This document shows, piece by piece, positions 34,028 to 42,324 of a stretch of 64,000 nucleotides of DNA (its first letter is position 1; every line of letters starts with the position of its first letter). Source of the DNA: DASYHS01 sp035998295 (GTDB lineage Bacteria; Pseudomonadota; Alphaproteobacteria; Azospirillales; Azospirillaceae); the NCBI RefSeq assembly GCF_035998295.1, contig NZ_DASYHS010000224.1, forward strand, positions 24,799 through 88,798, written 5' to 3'. The notes beneath the pieces are model-generated. The model ran no database searches. It saw only the letters and a list, made by a program, of their open reading frames with translations, and was not told the DNA's origin. A program made the position numbers and the translations under genes.

Positions 34028-35244
34028 ATCCGCTCTCCCGCGCCGGCACGCATCAGCATCAATGCGCTCAACTTCGCGCGCTCGGCCAGGCTGTCCAGGC
34101 GAACGAACTCGTCCGCGCTGTGAATGGAACCGCCACGGGCGCCGAGCGTATCGACATTGGGGAGGCCTGCCGCCGCGAGGTTATTGCCGTCGCAGCACCC
34201 TCCGGTGTCCCGCCAGCCGACCGGGATCCCGAGATCCGCGCCGAGCCTCCCGACCCACTCCATCAGCCGCCGCGTAGCCCCGTCGCGCGGCTTCGGCGGC
34301 CGGTTGAATCCGCCGTGAAGCTCGGCCCGGATACCGTCCCGGTTCCGCAGGCGCCCGGTGACCGCTTCCAGCTCCGCCGCCGCCCAGCTCGCGTCGGCCG
34401 GCTCGGCGACGCGGACATTGAACCGAAGCAGCGCCAGATCGGGCACGACGTTGACCGGGCCCCCACCCTCTATCCGGCCCGGATTGAAGGTAACCCCCGG
34501 CCGGCGGCCGTTGAGCGCGTCGATCTCGCCGACCGCCGCGGCCAGTGCGGTCAGGGCGTTGCGCCCGCGTTCGAAGTCACGGCCGGCATGGGCGGCGCGC
34601 CCGCGCACGACCAGGGTGAAGTTGCCGCTGCCCTTGCGGGCGCCGGCCATGGTCCCGTCCTCCAGCGCCGGCTCGAACAGCATGCCGAACTCGGCGCCCC
34701 TGGCGGCCGTGGCGAGCACCGGCGCGGAAGCGAGCGAACCGGTCTCCTCGTCCGGGTTCAGCACGACGCGCCAGCCGAGACCACCCGCAAAGGGGCTGCG
34801 CTCCAGTGCCGCCAGTGCGTACAGCATCACCACGATACCGCCCTTGGCGTCGGCGACCCCTGGCCCGTTCAGGGTATCCGGGTCGAGGCGGCGGCAATGC
34901 TGGAAAGGATGATCGATGCCGTAGACCGTGTCGTAATGTATCGCCAGCAGCACCTGCCGGGGTGCCTCCTGCCGGCGGGTGAAACGCAGCAGGTCGCCAT
35001 GGCGGACCTCCCGCGGCTCGCCATCGGCGCCGATCACGCTCACCGGCGGCAGCGGAACGCGCTCCGCCGCCCCGCCCAGCGGAGCGAAGGCGCATGTCAG
35101 CTCGTCCGCCATCCTCTCCAGGCCGGCGATGTTCGCGGTGCCCGAGCCGATCTCGGCCCAGGCTTCGACCAGTGCCGCCATTCCGCCCGCCTCGCCGTCG
35201 AGCCAGTCGAGGTACGGTCGGTATCGTGCCATGTCCGCGTCCAT
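34024..35244 (-). CDS. M20-family metallohydrolase, first gene of the ast operon
   Basis: A 406-residue di-zinc amidohydrolase of the ArgE/DapE/CPG2 family. Metal ligands can be placed in AIHYDTVYG (His and Asp), GPGVADAKGG (bridging Asp), NPDEETGS (catalytic and ligand Glu), GMLFEPAL (Glu), and SIHSADE near the C terminus (His). The dimerisation domain lies between about residues 200 and 315. The first gene of the overlapping ast operon, it might hydrolyse N-succinyl or N-acetyl intermediates, in parallel with the AstE-like deacylase encoded nearby. ATG 35232 is an alternative start. Confidence 0.85.
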   Translation of the reverse strand: MDADMARYRPYLDWLDGEAGGMAALVEAWAEIGSGTANIAGLERMADELTCAFAPLGGAAERVPLPPVSVIGADGEPREVRHGDLLRFTRRQEAPRQVLLAIHYDTVYGIDHPFQHCRRLDPDTLNGPGVADAKGGIVVMLYALAALERSPFAGGLGWRVVLNPDEETGSLASAPVLATAARGAEFGMLFEPALEDGTMAGARKGSGNFTLVVRGRAAHAGRDFERGRNALTALAAAVGEIDALNGRRPGVTFNPGRIEGGGPVNVVPDLALLRFNVRVAEPADASWAAAELEAVTGRLRNRDGIRAELHGGFNRPPKPRDGATRRLMEWVGRLGADLGIPVGWRDTGGCCDGNNLAAAGLPNVDTLGARGGSIHSADEFVRLDSLAERAKLSALMLMRAGAGERI

Positions 35245-35429
35245 GCCCGGCCAGCTCCCCTCGTTCGGACCTTCTATGATTATGGCGCGCGGTTCGCCGC
35301 AGGAGCTTCCGAAGGACAGGCGCGGGACCGCGCGGTCCTGCCTCCGCGGCCCGGTGCGGCAGAATGTTGTGCGGGCGACGGGTCCTGCCGGCGACAGGCA
35401 CCCGGTTGCGGGGGCGCCCCGGGTGCCGC

Positions 35430-36419
35430 ATGGTTCACCCCATGATCCGAGCCGTGATACGGGCCTTCGGCCCAGCCCCCGAAACCGTGCGCATCGAACC
35501 CTACGAGCCGCCGCCGCTCGATGGCGGAATGGTCCGCGTGCGCATGATCGCCAGCGCCATCAACCCCTCCGACATCGTCACGATATCCGGCGCCTACGCG
35601 ACCCGGACCCCGCTCCCCTTCGTTCCCGGTTTCGAGGGCGTGGGCGTCGTCGAGGCGGTGGCCGCGGACGTCACCGGGCTTGCCGTCGGCGACCGGGTGC
35701 TGCCGGTCGGCAGTGCCGGCGCATGGCAGGAGGTGAAGACGACCGAGGCGCGCTGGTGCTTCCGCGTCCCGGATGCCCTGTCGGACGAACGGGCCGCGAC
35801 CGGCTACATCAACCCGCTGACGGCCTGGGTGATGCTGAACGAGCGCGCGGGCCAGGCGCCGGGCGCGAGGGTCGTCGTGAATGCGGCCGGATCGGCGATC
35901 GGGCGCATCCTGATCCGCATGGCCAACCGGCGCGGGGTCGAACCGGTGGCGCTCGTGCGTAGCTCCGCGGCACACGCGCTGCTGGAGGGGCTCGGCGTCG
36001 CGGCGGTGCTGAACTCCTCCTGCCCCGATCTGGGGGCGCGGCTCGCCGAGGCTTCCGGCGGCCGGGGCTACGATCTGGCTCTGGACGCCGTCGGCGGCGG
36101 GGAGGGGGCCATCCTCGCCCTGGCTCTGCGCCCGGGCGGCCGGATGATCCATTACGGCCTCCTGTCCGGCCAGCCCCTTCCCCCCGGCCTGCCGGCCCGA
36201 CGGCAAGACGTCGTGCTGGAATATTTCTGGCTGCGCAACTGGGTACATGCCGCCGGCCGTGAGACGATGGAGCGCGGCCTTGCCGCCGTGTGGGACCTTG
36301 CCATCGACGGCGTCGCCGCCTCGGCGATCGAGGCACGCTATTCTCTGCCGGCCGTGACAGACGCCCTCGTTCACGATGGTCGGCCGGGCCGCAACGGCAA
36401 GGTCCTGATCACGCTCTGA
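35430..36419 (+). CDS. zinc-free medium-chain reductase (quinone reductase/MECR type)
   Basis: About 329 residues of the MDR superfamily, without zinc ligands. INPSDIVTISGAY and PFVPGFEGVGVVEAV are the family's N-terminal blocks. The NADPH Rossmann turn is NAAGSAIGRILIRMA, and VGGGEGAILALALRPGGRMIHYG follows. It resembles trans-2-enoyl-CoA reductases (MECR) and quinone oxidoreductases, which use NADPH. ATG 35442 is an alternative start; neither has a strong ribosome site. It is divergent from the ast operon, sharing a 185-bp upstream region, and stands alone. Confidence 0.8.
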   Translation: MVHPMIRAVIRAFGPAPETVRIEPYEPPPLDGGMVRVRMIASAINPSDIVTISGAYATRTPLPFVPGFEGVGVVEAVAADVTGLAVGDRVLPVGSAGAWQEVKTTEARWCFRVPDALSDERAATGYINPLTAWVMLNERAGQAPGARVVVNAAGSAIGRILIRMANRRGVEPVALVRSSAAHALLEGLGVAAVLNSSCPDLGARLAEASGGRGYDLALDAVGGGEGAILALALRPGGRMIHYGLLSGQPLPPGLPARRQDVVLEYFWLRNWVHAAGRETMERGLAAVWDLAIDGVAASAIEARYSLPAVTDALVHDGRPGRNGKVLITL

Positions 36420-36546
36420 GCATTTCCGGAAAGGAATTCAGGATCAGACCGCGGCACGGGACGTTGAACGCGTGCGGCAGGGGCGGCACCCCCGGCCGAG
36501 GACGGCGCGCCATAATGGGCGCCGTCGCGATCGTCTCGGAGATGAC

Positions 36547-37284
36547 ATGCCCGTCCTGACCGCCGCATCGGTCCTGGTGTTCGTCCTGGTCCATCTGTTC
36601 GTCGGCAAGCTCCGTCTCCTGGAAGGGGTACCGCGCAGCCGCTGGCTGTCGCTGGCGGGAGGCGTCGCCGTCGCGTACGTGTTCCTGCACATCCTCCCGG
36701 AACTGAGCCTCCACCAGCGGGGCATCGAGGAACGGGGCAGCACGGCGGACACCAGCCTGCTGGAAACCGAGATCTACGCGATCGCCCTGGCCGGGCTGGC
36801 CGTATTCTACGGCCTCGAGCGCCGCGTGCGCGGTTCGCGCGCGCAGAGGCAGGCCCGTAGCGGCGAGGACAGGCCCGAGGCCGGGGCGTTTTGGCTGCAC
36901 ATCAGCTCCTTCGCCGTCTACAACGTCCTGATCGGGTACCTTCTGCTCCACGGGGAGACGTTCGGCGCATGGCCGCTGGCGACCTACACGATCGCCATGG
37001 CGCTGCATTTCCTGACCAACGATTTCGGCCTGCGCCAGGACTACAAGTCCGCCTACGACCGGACCGCCCGCTGGGTGATCGCCGGAGCCGTCGTCGCCGG
37101 ATGGCTCGCCGGCCTCATGGTCGAGGTGTCCGAAACCGCCGTGGCGATGCTCTTCGCCTTCCTGTCCGGCAGCGTCATCCTCAACGTCCTCAAGGAGGAA
37201 CTCCCGGAGGAACGCAAGAGCCGGTTCCTGCCCTTCGCGGGCGGGGTGGCCGGCTACGGGCTCCTCCTGCTGCTGGTCGGCTGA
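36547..37284 (+). CDS. ZIP-like integral membrane protein
   Basis: A 245-residue membrane protein with seven or eight hydrophobic spans. The segment GGVAVAYVFLHILPELS in the second span and MALHFLTNDFGLR in a later one place His and Glu/Asp inside the membrane, similar to metal-binding helices of ZIP transporters. The loop of residues about 90-120 is Arg-rich and cytoplasmic. It could move divalent metals, but the resemblance is weak. ATG 36547 is preceded by GGAG. No operon partner is seen. Confidence 0.65.
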   Translation: MPVLTAASVLVFVLVHLFVGKLRLLEGVPRSRWLSLAGGVAVAYVFLHILPELSLHQRGIEERGSTADTSLLETEIYAIALAGLAVFYGLERRVRGSRAQRQARSGEDRPEAGAFWLHISSFAVYNVLIGYLLLHGETFGAWPLATYTIAMALHFLTNDFGLRQDYKSAYDRTARWVIAGAVVAGWLAGLMVEVSETAVAMLFAFLSGSVILNVLKEELPEERKSRFLPFAGGVAGYGLLLLLVG

Positions 37285-37390
37285 CCACCGGACCGGGCCC
37301 GCCTTGACGTCCGGCGTAATCGACGCGGGAGCCCCGCCCGTCGAGAATTCGCCGGCCCGGATGATCGGGCAACCGGAAAGGAGACCTGCC

Positions 37391-37756
37391 ATGGCCGATG
37401 CCGTGACAATCGCCGAGCGCTACGTCGCACTATGGAACGAGACGGACCCGGCACGACGCCGCGCGCTGCTGGCCCGTGCGTGGGTCGAGGACGGAACCTA
37501 CGTCGATCCGCTGATGCAGGGCCAAGGGCACGATCAGATCGACGCGCTGGTCGGAGCCGTGCACGCGCGCTTCCCCGGCCTGCGTTTCGCAGTCAAGGGG
37601 ACGCCGGACGGATACGGCGATCGCGTACGCTTTTCCTGGACCCTCGGCCCGGAAGGCGGCGAAAGCCTGGTCGAAGGCACCGATTTCGCCATCCTGGACG
37701 GCGACCGCCTGAAGAGCGTGACGGGGTTCCTGGACAAGGTCCCTGCCGTCGCGTGA
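37391..37756 (+). CDS. NTF2-fold (SnoaL-like) protein
   Basis: A 121-residue single-domain protein of the nuclear transport factor 2 fold: N-terminal helix ERYVALWNETDPARR, then YVDPLMQGQGHDQIDALV, and strands ending VTGFLDKVP. Such proteins are small enzymes (isomerases, cyclases) or ligand binders. AAGGAG sits 7 bases before the ATG. The gene ends 82 bp from a convergent DUF1579-like gene, with a strong inverted repeat in between. No catalytic residue can be assigned. Confidence 0.75.
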   Translation: MADAVTIAERYVALWNETDPARRRALLARAWVEDGTYVDPLMQGQGHDQIDALVGAVHARFPGLRFAVKGTPDGYGDRVRFSWTLGPEGGESLVEGTDFAILDGDRLKSVTGFLDKVPAVA

Positions 37757-37759
37757 ACC

Positions 37760-37815
37760 GGCCCCGCAGCCGATGGCCGAGGGGCCGCGGCTGCGGGGCC
37801 ATCGGCTGCGGGGCC
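37760..37815. repeat. 19-bp perfect inverted repeat between convergent genes
   Basis: GGCCCCGCAGCCGATGGCC (37760-37778) is repeated in reverse complement at 37797-37815. The 18-base centre contains another GGCTGCGG copy that can compete for pairing. It probably acts as a bidirectional transcription end for the NTF2-fold and DUF1579-like genes. Confidence 0.7.
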
Positions 37816-37838
37816 GCCGGGCCGTCTCCGACGGTCGG

Positions 37839-38363
37839 TCAGACCCTGGTGAACTCCATGATCCAGTTGGTTTCCCAGCTTTCCCCGCCGTCGGGCGAGA
37901 AGGCCTGCTCCCATCTGCAGGCGGTGGCGCTTGAACTCGACCAGAGGAAGCGAACCCGGATGGACCGGCCACGGAAGGTGTCGTCGGCATAGAAGACGCC
38001 GCGGCCGTCGTCGAAGCCGCCGACCATCGGCGGATCGAGGGCCTCGGGCATCCGGCTGTCCACCCAGTAGATGAACCATCGTCCTTTCTCGGGGTCGAAC
38101 AGGCGCAAGGTCACGGCCAGGTAAGGATCGTTCGGCAGGTCGATCCGGTTCTCGTCCATGTTGCCGTTTCCGCCCAGGATCTTGCGCGCGGTCGTCGTGC
38201 CGCCGAACTCGTCCCATTCGGTGCTGCCGGTCAGCCGCTCCTCGAGCCTTCGGTGGCGTACCCGCCACTCGCCGATCAGGAAATCGAAATCGCCGGCGCC
38301 GGTCCGCACCGGCATGCCGCCGTGGCTCTCCGCCAGGCTCGTGGTGTCGTCGGGACGCGCCAT
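37839..38363 (-). CDS. DUF1579-like protein
   Basis: A 174-residue protein, rich in beta strands. The start FDFLIGEWRVRHRRLEERL followed by WDEFGGTTTARKILGGNGNMDE and RLFDPEKGRWFIYWVDS is typical of the DUF1579/lipocalin-like group, whose function is not established. ATG 38363 is chosen because GGAGG sits 5 bases ahead; ATG 38375 lacks one. It is divergent from the WYL regulator gene with 90 bp between, and a repeated motif overlaps both starts, so the regulator probably controls it. Confidence 0.7.
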   Translation of the reverse strand: MARPDDTTSLAESHGGMPVRTGAGDFDFLIGEWRVRHRRLEERLTGSTEWDEFGGTTTARKILGGNGNMDENRIDLPNDPYLAVTLRLFDPEKGRWFIYWVDSRMPEALDPPMVGGFDDGRGVFYADDTFRGRSIRVRFLWSSSSATACRWEQAFSPDGGESWETNWIMEFTRV

Positions 38364-38378
38364 CCCAGCCTCCATTCG

Positions 38379-38455
38379 ATGAAAATGCGACGGGATGATG
38401 CATCGTCATGACTGCCATCCCATGTCAGGTAAAACCGGCTATGGTCGATTTTCAT
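38379..38455. promoter_or_regulatory. divergent operator region with two dyads
   Basis: ATGAAAATGCGAC (38379-38391) faces its near-inverse GTCGATTTTCAT (38444-38455), which overlaps the regulator start codon. Between them lies GATGATGCATCGTC (38394-38407), a near-perfect palindrome. This is a reasonable binding region for the WYL-type regulator controlling itself and the divergent gene. Confidence 0.5.
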
Positions 38456-39422
38456 GAGCTCCGGCCGTCTCCTCTCGATCCTCCTGCTGCTGCAGACGCG
38501 CGGCCGCCTGACCGCACGCGCCCTCGCCGACGAGGTCGAGGTTTCGGTGCGGACGATCTACCGCGACATCGACCAGCTCAGCGCCGCCGGCGTCCCGGTC
38601 TACGCGGAAAAGGGACACAATGGCGGGTTCCAGCTTCTGGAGGGCTATCGTACCCGCCTCACCGGCCTCGACACCCGGGAGGCCGAGGCCCTGTTCCTCG
38701 CCGGCCTGCCGGGACCGGCCGCCGAACTCGGCCTGGGGGAGGCGATGGCCCAGGCCCGGTTGAAGCTGTTGGCCGCTCTGCCCGAGGCTACGAGAAGCGA
38801 CGCCGAGCGCATCGGCTCGCGCTTCCACCTGGACCCCGTCGGCTGGTTCCGGAAGGCCGAGCAGGTCGAGATGCTGCCCACCCTGGCCCTGGCGGTCTGG
38901 ACCGGCCGGTCGGTTCGCATGCGCTACGAGAGCTGGAAGGGCGAGGTCGAGCGTGACACGGACCCGCTCGGCCTCGTGCTCAAGGCGGGCTTCTGGTACC
39001 TGGTGGCCCGGGTCGGCGAACAGGTCCGCACGTACCGGGTGGGCGGCATCCTCGACATGGAGGTCGGCGAAAGGGTCTTCGAGCGGCCGGCCGGCTTCGA
39101 CCTGGCCGCCCATTGGGCGCACTTCGCCAACGACTACGAGAACCGCATGCGCCAGGATCGCGCGGTGCTGCGGGCATCCCCCGGCGCACTGCGCGCGCTG
39201 GAGCGCACCGACGGCATCGCGGCGCGGGCCGTCCGGTCCGCCGGCCCGCCGGACCCGCAAGGCCGGCGTATCGTCGAGCTTCCCATCGAATCGATCGACG
39301 GCGCGGTAAGCGACCTGATCAGGCTGGGCGACGAAGTCGAGATCCTCGCCCCTGCCCAACTGCGCCATGCCATCACGACCGTCGTTGCCGCGCTTGCGCG
39401 GCGCTATGGCCTGGCTCCGTGA
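38454..39422 (+). CDS. YafY-type HTH/WYL-domain regulator
   Basis: A 322-residue transcription regulator. Residues 1-60 form a DeoR-like helix-turn-helix (LLLLQTRGRLTARALADEVEVS, VRTIYRDIDQL). The WYL domain, which senses nucleotides or other ligands, covers about residues 150-240 (RMRYESWKG, GLVLKAGFWYLVARV, TYRVGGI). A C-terminal WCX-like extension follows. It is divergent from the DUF1579-like gene, the most common arrangement for this regulator class, and likely represses that gene. Confidence 0.88.
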   Translation: MSSGRLLSILLLLQTRGRLTARALADEVEVSVRTIYRDIDQLSAAGVPVYAEKGHNGGFQLLEGYRTRLTGLDTREAEALFLAGLPGPAAELGLGEAMAQARLKLLAALPEATRSDAERIGSRFHLDPVGWFRKAEQVEMLPTLALAVWTGRSVRMRYESWKGEVERDTDPLGLVLKAGFWYLVARVGEQVRTYRVGGILDMEVGERVFERPAGFDLAAHWAHFANDYENRMRQDRAVLRASPGALRALERTDGIAARAVRSAGPPDPQGRRIVELPIESIDGAVSDLIRLGDEVEILAPAQLRHAITTVVAALARRYGLAP

Positions 39423-39460
39423 AGGCTTCGGCAGGCGGCGCGCCCGGGCTCCATCAGGCC

Positions 39461-39491
39461 TTGACCTCAACCATGATCGAGGCTCCAGAAC
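39461..39491 (+). promoter_or_regulatory. MerR-type promoter candidate
   Basis: TTGACC at 39461-39466 is followed by a 19-bp spacer holding the dyad CCTCAA-N6-TCGAGG and then CAGAAC. The overlong 19-bp spacer containing an inverted repeat is the hallmark of promoters twisted open by MerR-family activators. No merR gene is in the window. Its position argues for a start of the next gene at 39530 rather than 39473. Confidence 0.5.
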
Positions 39492-39529
39492 AGTTGCTCC
39501 TCACGCGAAACTCCGGGAGCAAGCCTGCA

Positions 39530-39997
39530 ATGAACCGCCCAACCGACATGTCGCCGGCCGACCGCGAAGGTCATGACCGGCAAGCGATCACGGCCCTGGT
39601 CGAGAGCTACCGCCTCGGCTTCGAGACGATGGATGTGGACCGGCTCGCCTCCCTCTGGGACCGGGACTACGCAGACCTGATCTACGTCGCGCTGGAAGCG
39701 GCTTCACCGATACGGGACCTGGAGGGGATAGCGCGGTACTATCGACGCGTCGCCAGGCAGTTCGAGACGGTGATGCGGATGTCGGTCGACGATCTGTCGG
39801 TCGGCATTCTCGGAGACGCAGCCTTCGCTTGGTGCACCTTCCACTTCGCGGCCGTGTTCAAGGGGCGGCGTGAGCCGCACCTCGCCGATGCCCGGGTCAC
39901 CTTCGTCTTCCGCCGGTCGCAAGAGGGCTGGAGGGTGATCCACTACCATGAGTCCAGCCCCGGCCCGCTGCAGGACCCGCTGGCCAATCCGTACTGA
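39530..39997 (+). CDS. SnoaL/DUF4440-like protein
   Basis: A 155-residue NTF2-fold protein: ITALVESYRLGFETMDVDRLASLWD, DLEGIARYYRRVARQF, and the strands FAWCTFHFAAVF and VTFVFRRSQEGWRVIHYHES. The family includes ketosteroid-isomerase-like proteins often linked to oxidative or drug stress. ATG 39530 has GGGAG 11 bases ahead. An earlier ATG at 39473 lies inside the predicted promoter. The following lrp-type gene starts 50 bp later. Confidence 0.75.
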   Translation: MNRPTDMSPADREGHDRQAITALVESYRLGFETMDVDRLASLWDRDYADLIYVALEAASPIRDLEGIARYYRRVARQFETVMRMSVDDLSVGILGDAAFAWCTFHFAAVFKGRREPHLADARVTFVFRRSQEGWRVIHYHESSPGPLQDPLANPY

Positions 39998-40047
39998 CCG
40001 CCCGGGCAGGCGTGCTATCGTCCCGACACACCCAACCCGCCAGCGCC

Positions 40048-40542
40048 ATGCCGAACCCCTTCAAGCTCGACCGCCTCAACCTTCGTATCCTGCAGACGCT
40101 CCAGACGAGTGGACGGATCACCAACCTCGACCTGGCCGAGGCCGTGGCGCTGTCGCCGTCGCCTTGCCTCGAGCGGGTGAAGCGGCTGGAGAGAGAAGGC
40201 TATATCCGGCATTACCTCGCCGAGATCGACCTGGATGCCTGCCTGCCGCATGTGCGCCTGATGGCGGAAGTGACGCTGGAGAACCACCGCAAGGAGGATT
40301 TCCGGCGCTTCGAGCAGGCCGTCGCCGGCATCCCGGAGGTCGTGAGCTGCTACAAGATCGCGGGGCCCTACGATTACACCATGGACGTCGTCTGCCGCGA
40401 TCACCTGCACTACGGCACCATGGAAGCCGGATTGCTCGCCGGCGGCTTCGGGATCGCGCGCATCCGCAGTCACGAGGTCATCGAACGCAGCAAGCCGTTC
40501 TCCGGCTTCCCGCTCGACCTGCTCACCGCACCGGATGCCTAG
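40048..40542 (+). CDS. Lrp/AsnC-family regulator, second paralogue
   Basis: A 164-residue regulator closely similar to the one at 29610-30104 along its whole length: LDRLNLRILQTLQ, the identical LSPSPCLERVKRLE recognition helix, VTLENHRKEDFRRFEQAV, and YKIAGPYDYTMDVVCRD. Differences concentrate in the effector-binding half. The recognition helix being identical means both may bind the same DNA sites. It converges on the peptidase gene with a 4-bp overlap of their 3' ends. Confidence 0.88.
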   Translation: MPNPFKLDRLNLRILQTLQTSGRITNLDLAEAVALSPSPCLERVKRLEREGYIRHYLAEIDLDACLPHVRLMAEVTLENHRKEDFRRFEQAVAGIPEVVSCYKIAGPYDYTMDVVCRDHLHYGTMEAGLLAGGFGIARIRSHEVIERSKPFSGFPLDLLTAPDA

Positions 40543-41609
40543 CCGGGGCGCAGCACGTCGCGCAGCGAGGGACGGTGGTGGCCGGCACGGCCGGTGGTCG
40601 TGACGGCCGCGGCGAGCGCGTCCAGCACCGCCTCCTGGGTGGCTTCGGCCATGGCCTCGAAGAGGCGGTCGATCCGAGCCTCGTTCAGGACGGTGACCGC
40701 GATCAGGTCGGCCACCTCGTCATGATGGACCCGGTTCGCGGTCGTGAAGCCGAGGACCACGTCGCCGCTCCCGTGCCCCCAGAAGCTGCCGAGCCTCGCC
40801 AACCCCACTCCTGCGCGGCGCAGGACGCGGCGGAGCTGGCGCGCGTCGAGCGGCACGTCGGTCGCGGCGACCACGATCACCGAGCCGCGCTCGGCAGCCG
40901 CGCCGGGCTCGGGTGCGGGCGGTGCGACGCGGCGCCCGTCCGGCAGCGTCAGGTCGCCCGGCCGTCCGAAATTGGCCAGCACCAGCACGCCGAGGTGAAA
41001 GACCCGGCCGTCCAGCTTCAGGCGACGGGAGGCGCTGCCGATCCCGCCCTTGAAGCCGAAGGCGCTCATGCCGCTGCCGGCCCCGACCGCCCCGGAGGCG
41101 AAGTCGGCATCGGCCGCCGCCAGGGCCGCCAGCGCATGCGCCTCGGTGACCGCCGGCGCCTGTATGTCGTTGAGGAAGCCGTCGTTGCACTCGCACACGA
41201 CGGGATTGACGGTCGCCGTCTCCCGGCCGATGTCGGGATTGGCGGCTATGGCGTGCCGGATCAGCGCCATGGCGCAGGTGCCGACCGCGAAGGTGTTGGT
41301 CAGCAGTATCGGCGTCTCGATCACGCCCAGCTCGTCCATCTGCATCAATCCGATGCTCTTGCCGAAGCCGTTGATGACCTCGGCTGCCGCGACTGGCTTG
41401 TCCCGGTAGAGATTGCCGCGATGCGGAACGATCGCCGTGACGCCCGTCCGCACCGATCCCTCGGCCAGCGTCGCATGCCCCACCTGCACGCCCGGGACGT
41501 CCGTGATCGTGTTGCGGATGCCCGGTCGCAACCGGCCGCAGGCGAGGCCGAGCTGGCGGGCGCGTGCAACGCCATCGCCCTCTTCGGGCCAGCGGATCGG
41601 GCTTGACAT
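40539..41609 (-). CDS. DmpA/BapA-type aminopeptidase (family S58)
   Basis: A 356-residue N-terminal-nucleophile hydrolase that matures by self-cleavage. The start matches the family (ITDVPGVQVGHATL, RTGVTAIVPHRGN). The self-cleavage region is recognisable as FGFKGGIGSASRRL near residue 228, with the G-S bond giving a new N-terminal Ser. NPVVCECNDGFLND carries another conserved block. Enzymes of this group cleave D- or beta-amino-acid N termini. ATG 41609 is favoured because GGAG sits 7 bases ahead; ATG 41621 has no site. It overlaps the lrp 3' end. Confidence 0.88.
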   Translation of the reverse strand: MSSPIRWPEEGDGVARARQLGLACGRLRPGIRNTITDVPGVQVGHATLAEGSVRTGVTAIVPHRGNLYRDKPVAAAEVINGFGKSIGLMQMDELGVIETPILLTNTFAVGTCAMALIRHAIAANPDIGRETATVNPVVCECNDGFLNDIQAPAVTEAHALAALAAADADFASGAVGAGSGMSAFGFKGGIGSASRRLKLDGRVFHLGVLVLANFGRPGDLTLPDGRRVAPPAPEPGAAAERGSVIVVAATDVPLDARQLRRVLRRAGVGLARLGSFWGHGSGDVVLGFTTANRVHHDEVADLIAVTVLNEARIDRLFEAMAEATQEAVLDALAAAVTTTGRAGHHRPSLRDVLRPG

Positions 41610-41753
41610 CGGGAGCTCCATCGCGCGGGATCACCCGCCGGAGGATAGGGGGTAACCGGCGGCAAGAGAAGCATCCGCCGGTCGCCCGGCTTCCGTCACC
41701 AACCGTGCCGGCCGGCTGTTGAGCCCGGATCAGCGAAGCAAGGGAACGAGGTC

Positions 41754-42017
41754 ATGTCGAACCTCCACAAACGAGCCATGGAAGCCGTCCTCGAGGCAGC
41801 GGAACTGGACATAACGCAGACGCTGAAGGAGAACGACATCCGTGATCGGCACAGCGAGGAGGCCGACGACGTGATGTTCGACGTCGCCATCCTCCACGCG
41901 TACCGGATCTTCGTGCGCATCTGCGAGCGCCAGGGCCTCACCGTCGATGCGCCTCTGTTCGCCGACATGGCCGCCGACCTCGCCGAGGAGATGGCGGCCG
42001 AGGCCGAAGGCGATTGA
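41754..42017 (+). CDS. small hypothetical acidic protein
   Basis: An 87-residue, mainly helical and acidic protein (ends AEEMAAEAEGD). I do not recognise a family. A central segment DDVMFDVAILHAYRIFVRICERQG is amphipathic and may form a dimer helix. An AAGGGA site lies about 13 bases upstream of the ATG with a closer GAGG. The gene is isolated between the peptidase gene and the glycan operon. Confidence 0.6.
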   Translation: MSNLHKRAMEAVLEAAELDITQTLKENDIRDRHSEEADDVMFDVAILHAYRIFVRICERQGLTVDAPLFADMAADLAEEMAAEAEGD

Positions 42018-42324
42018 GGAAGGCTGCGAAACCACCCCTCCGCGGCCTGCGGCCCGCGAAGGGAACATTCCAAGTGCCACCGGGTTTCCCCGACCAATAG
42101 GGTGAGTTGCCCCCTCGACGGGCGATGAGTGCGGATCCTCCGCTTCCGTCGCTCCCGCCGGGGGCAACCGCACTCCTTTTCGACCCGAGCCTTTCCTCGG
42201 GGGGAATGCTCTTGCCTGCGGTGGTGCCCCACGTGCCGTCATCCCCCTCTTATTTCCCCAAAAACCATCGGGGAACTTTACTCCTCCCGCTCACGTTTAC
42301 GGGAGAGAAGAAGAAGAGGAACCG
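42018..42324. other. 307-bp leader region of the glycan operon
   Basis: No gene is supported. From about 42235 onward the sequence is A/T- and pyrimidine-rich, then purine-rich just ahead of the start codon (GAGAAGAAGAAGAGGAACC). It most likely holds the promoter and an untranslated leader of the seven-gene operon. No consensus promoter could be fixed. Confidence 0.4.
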
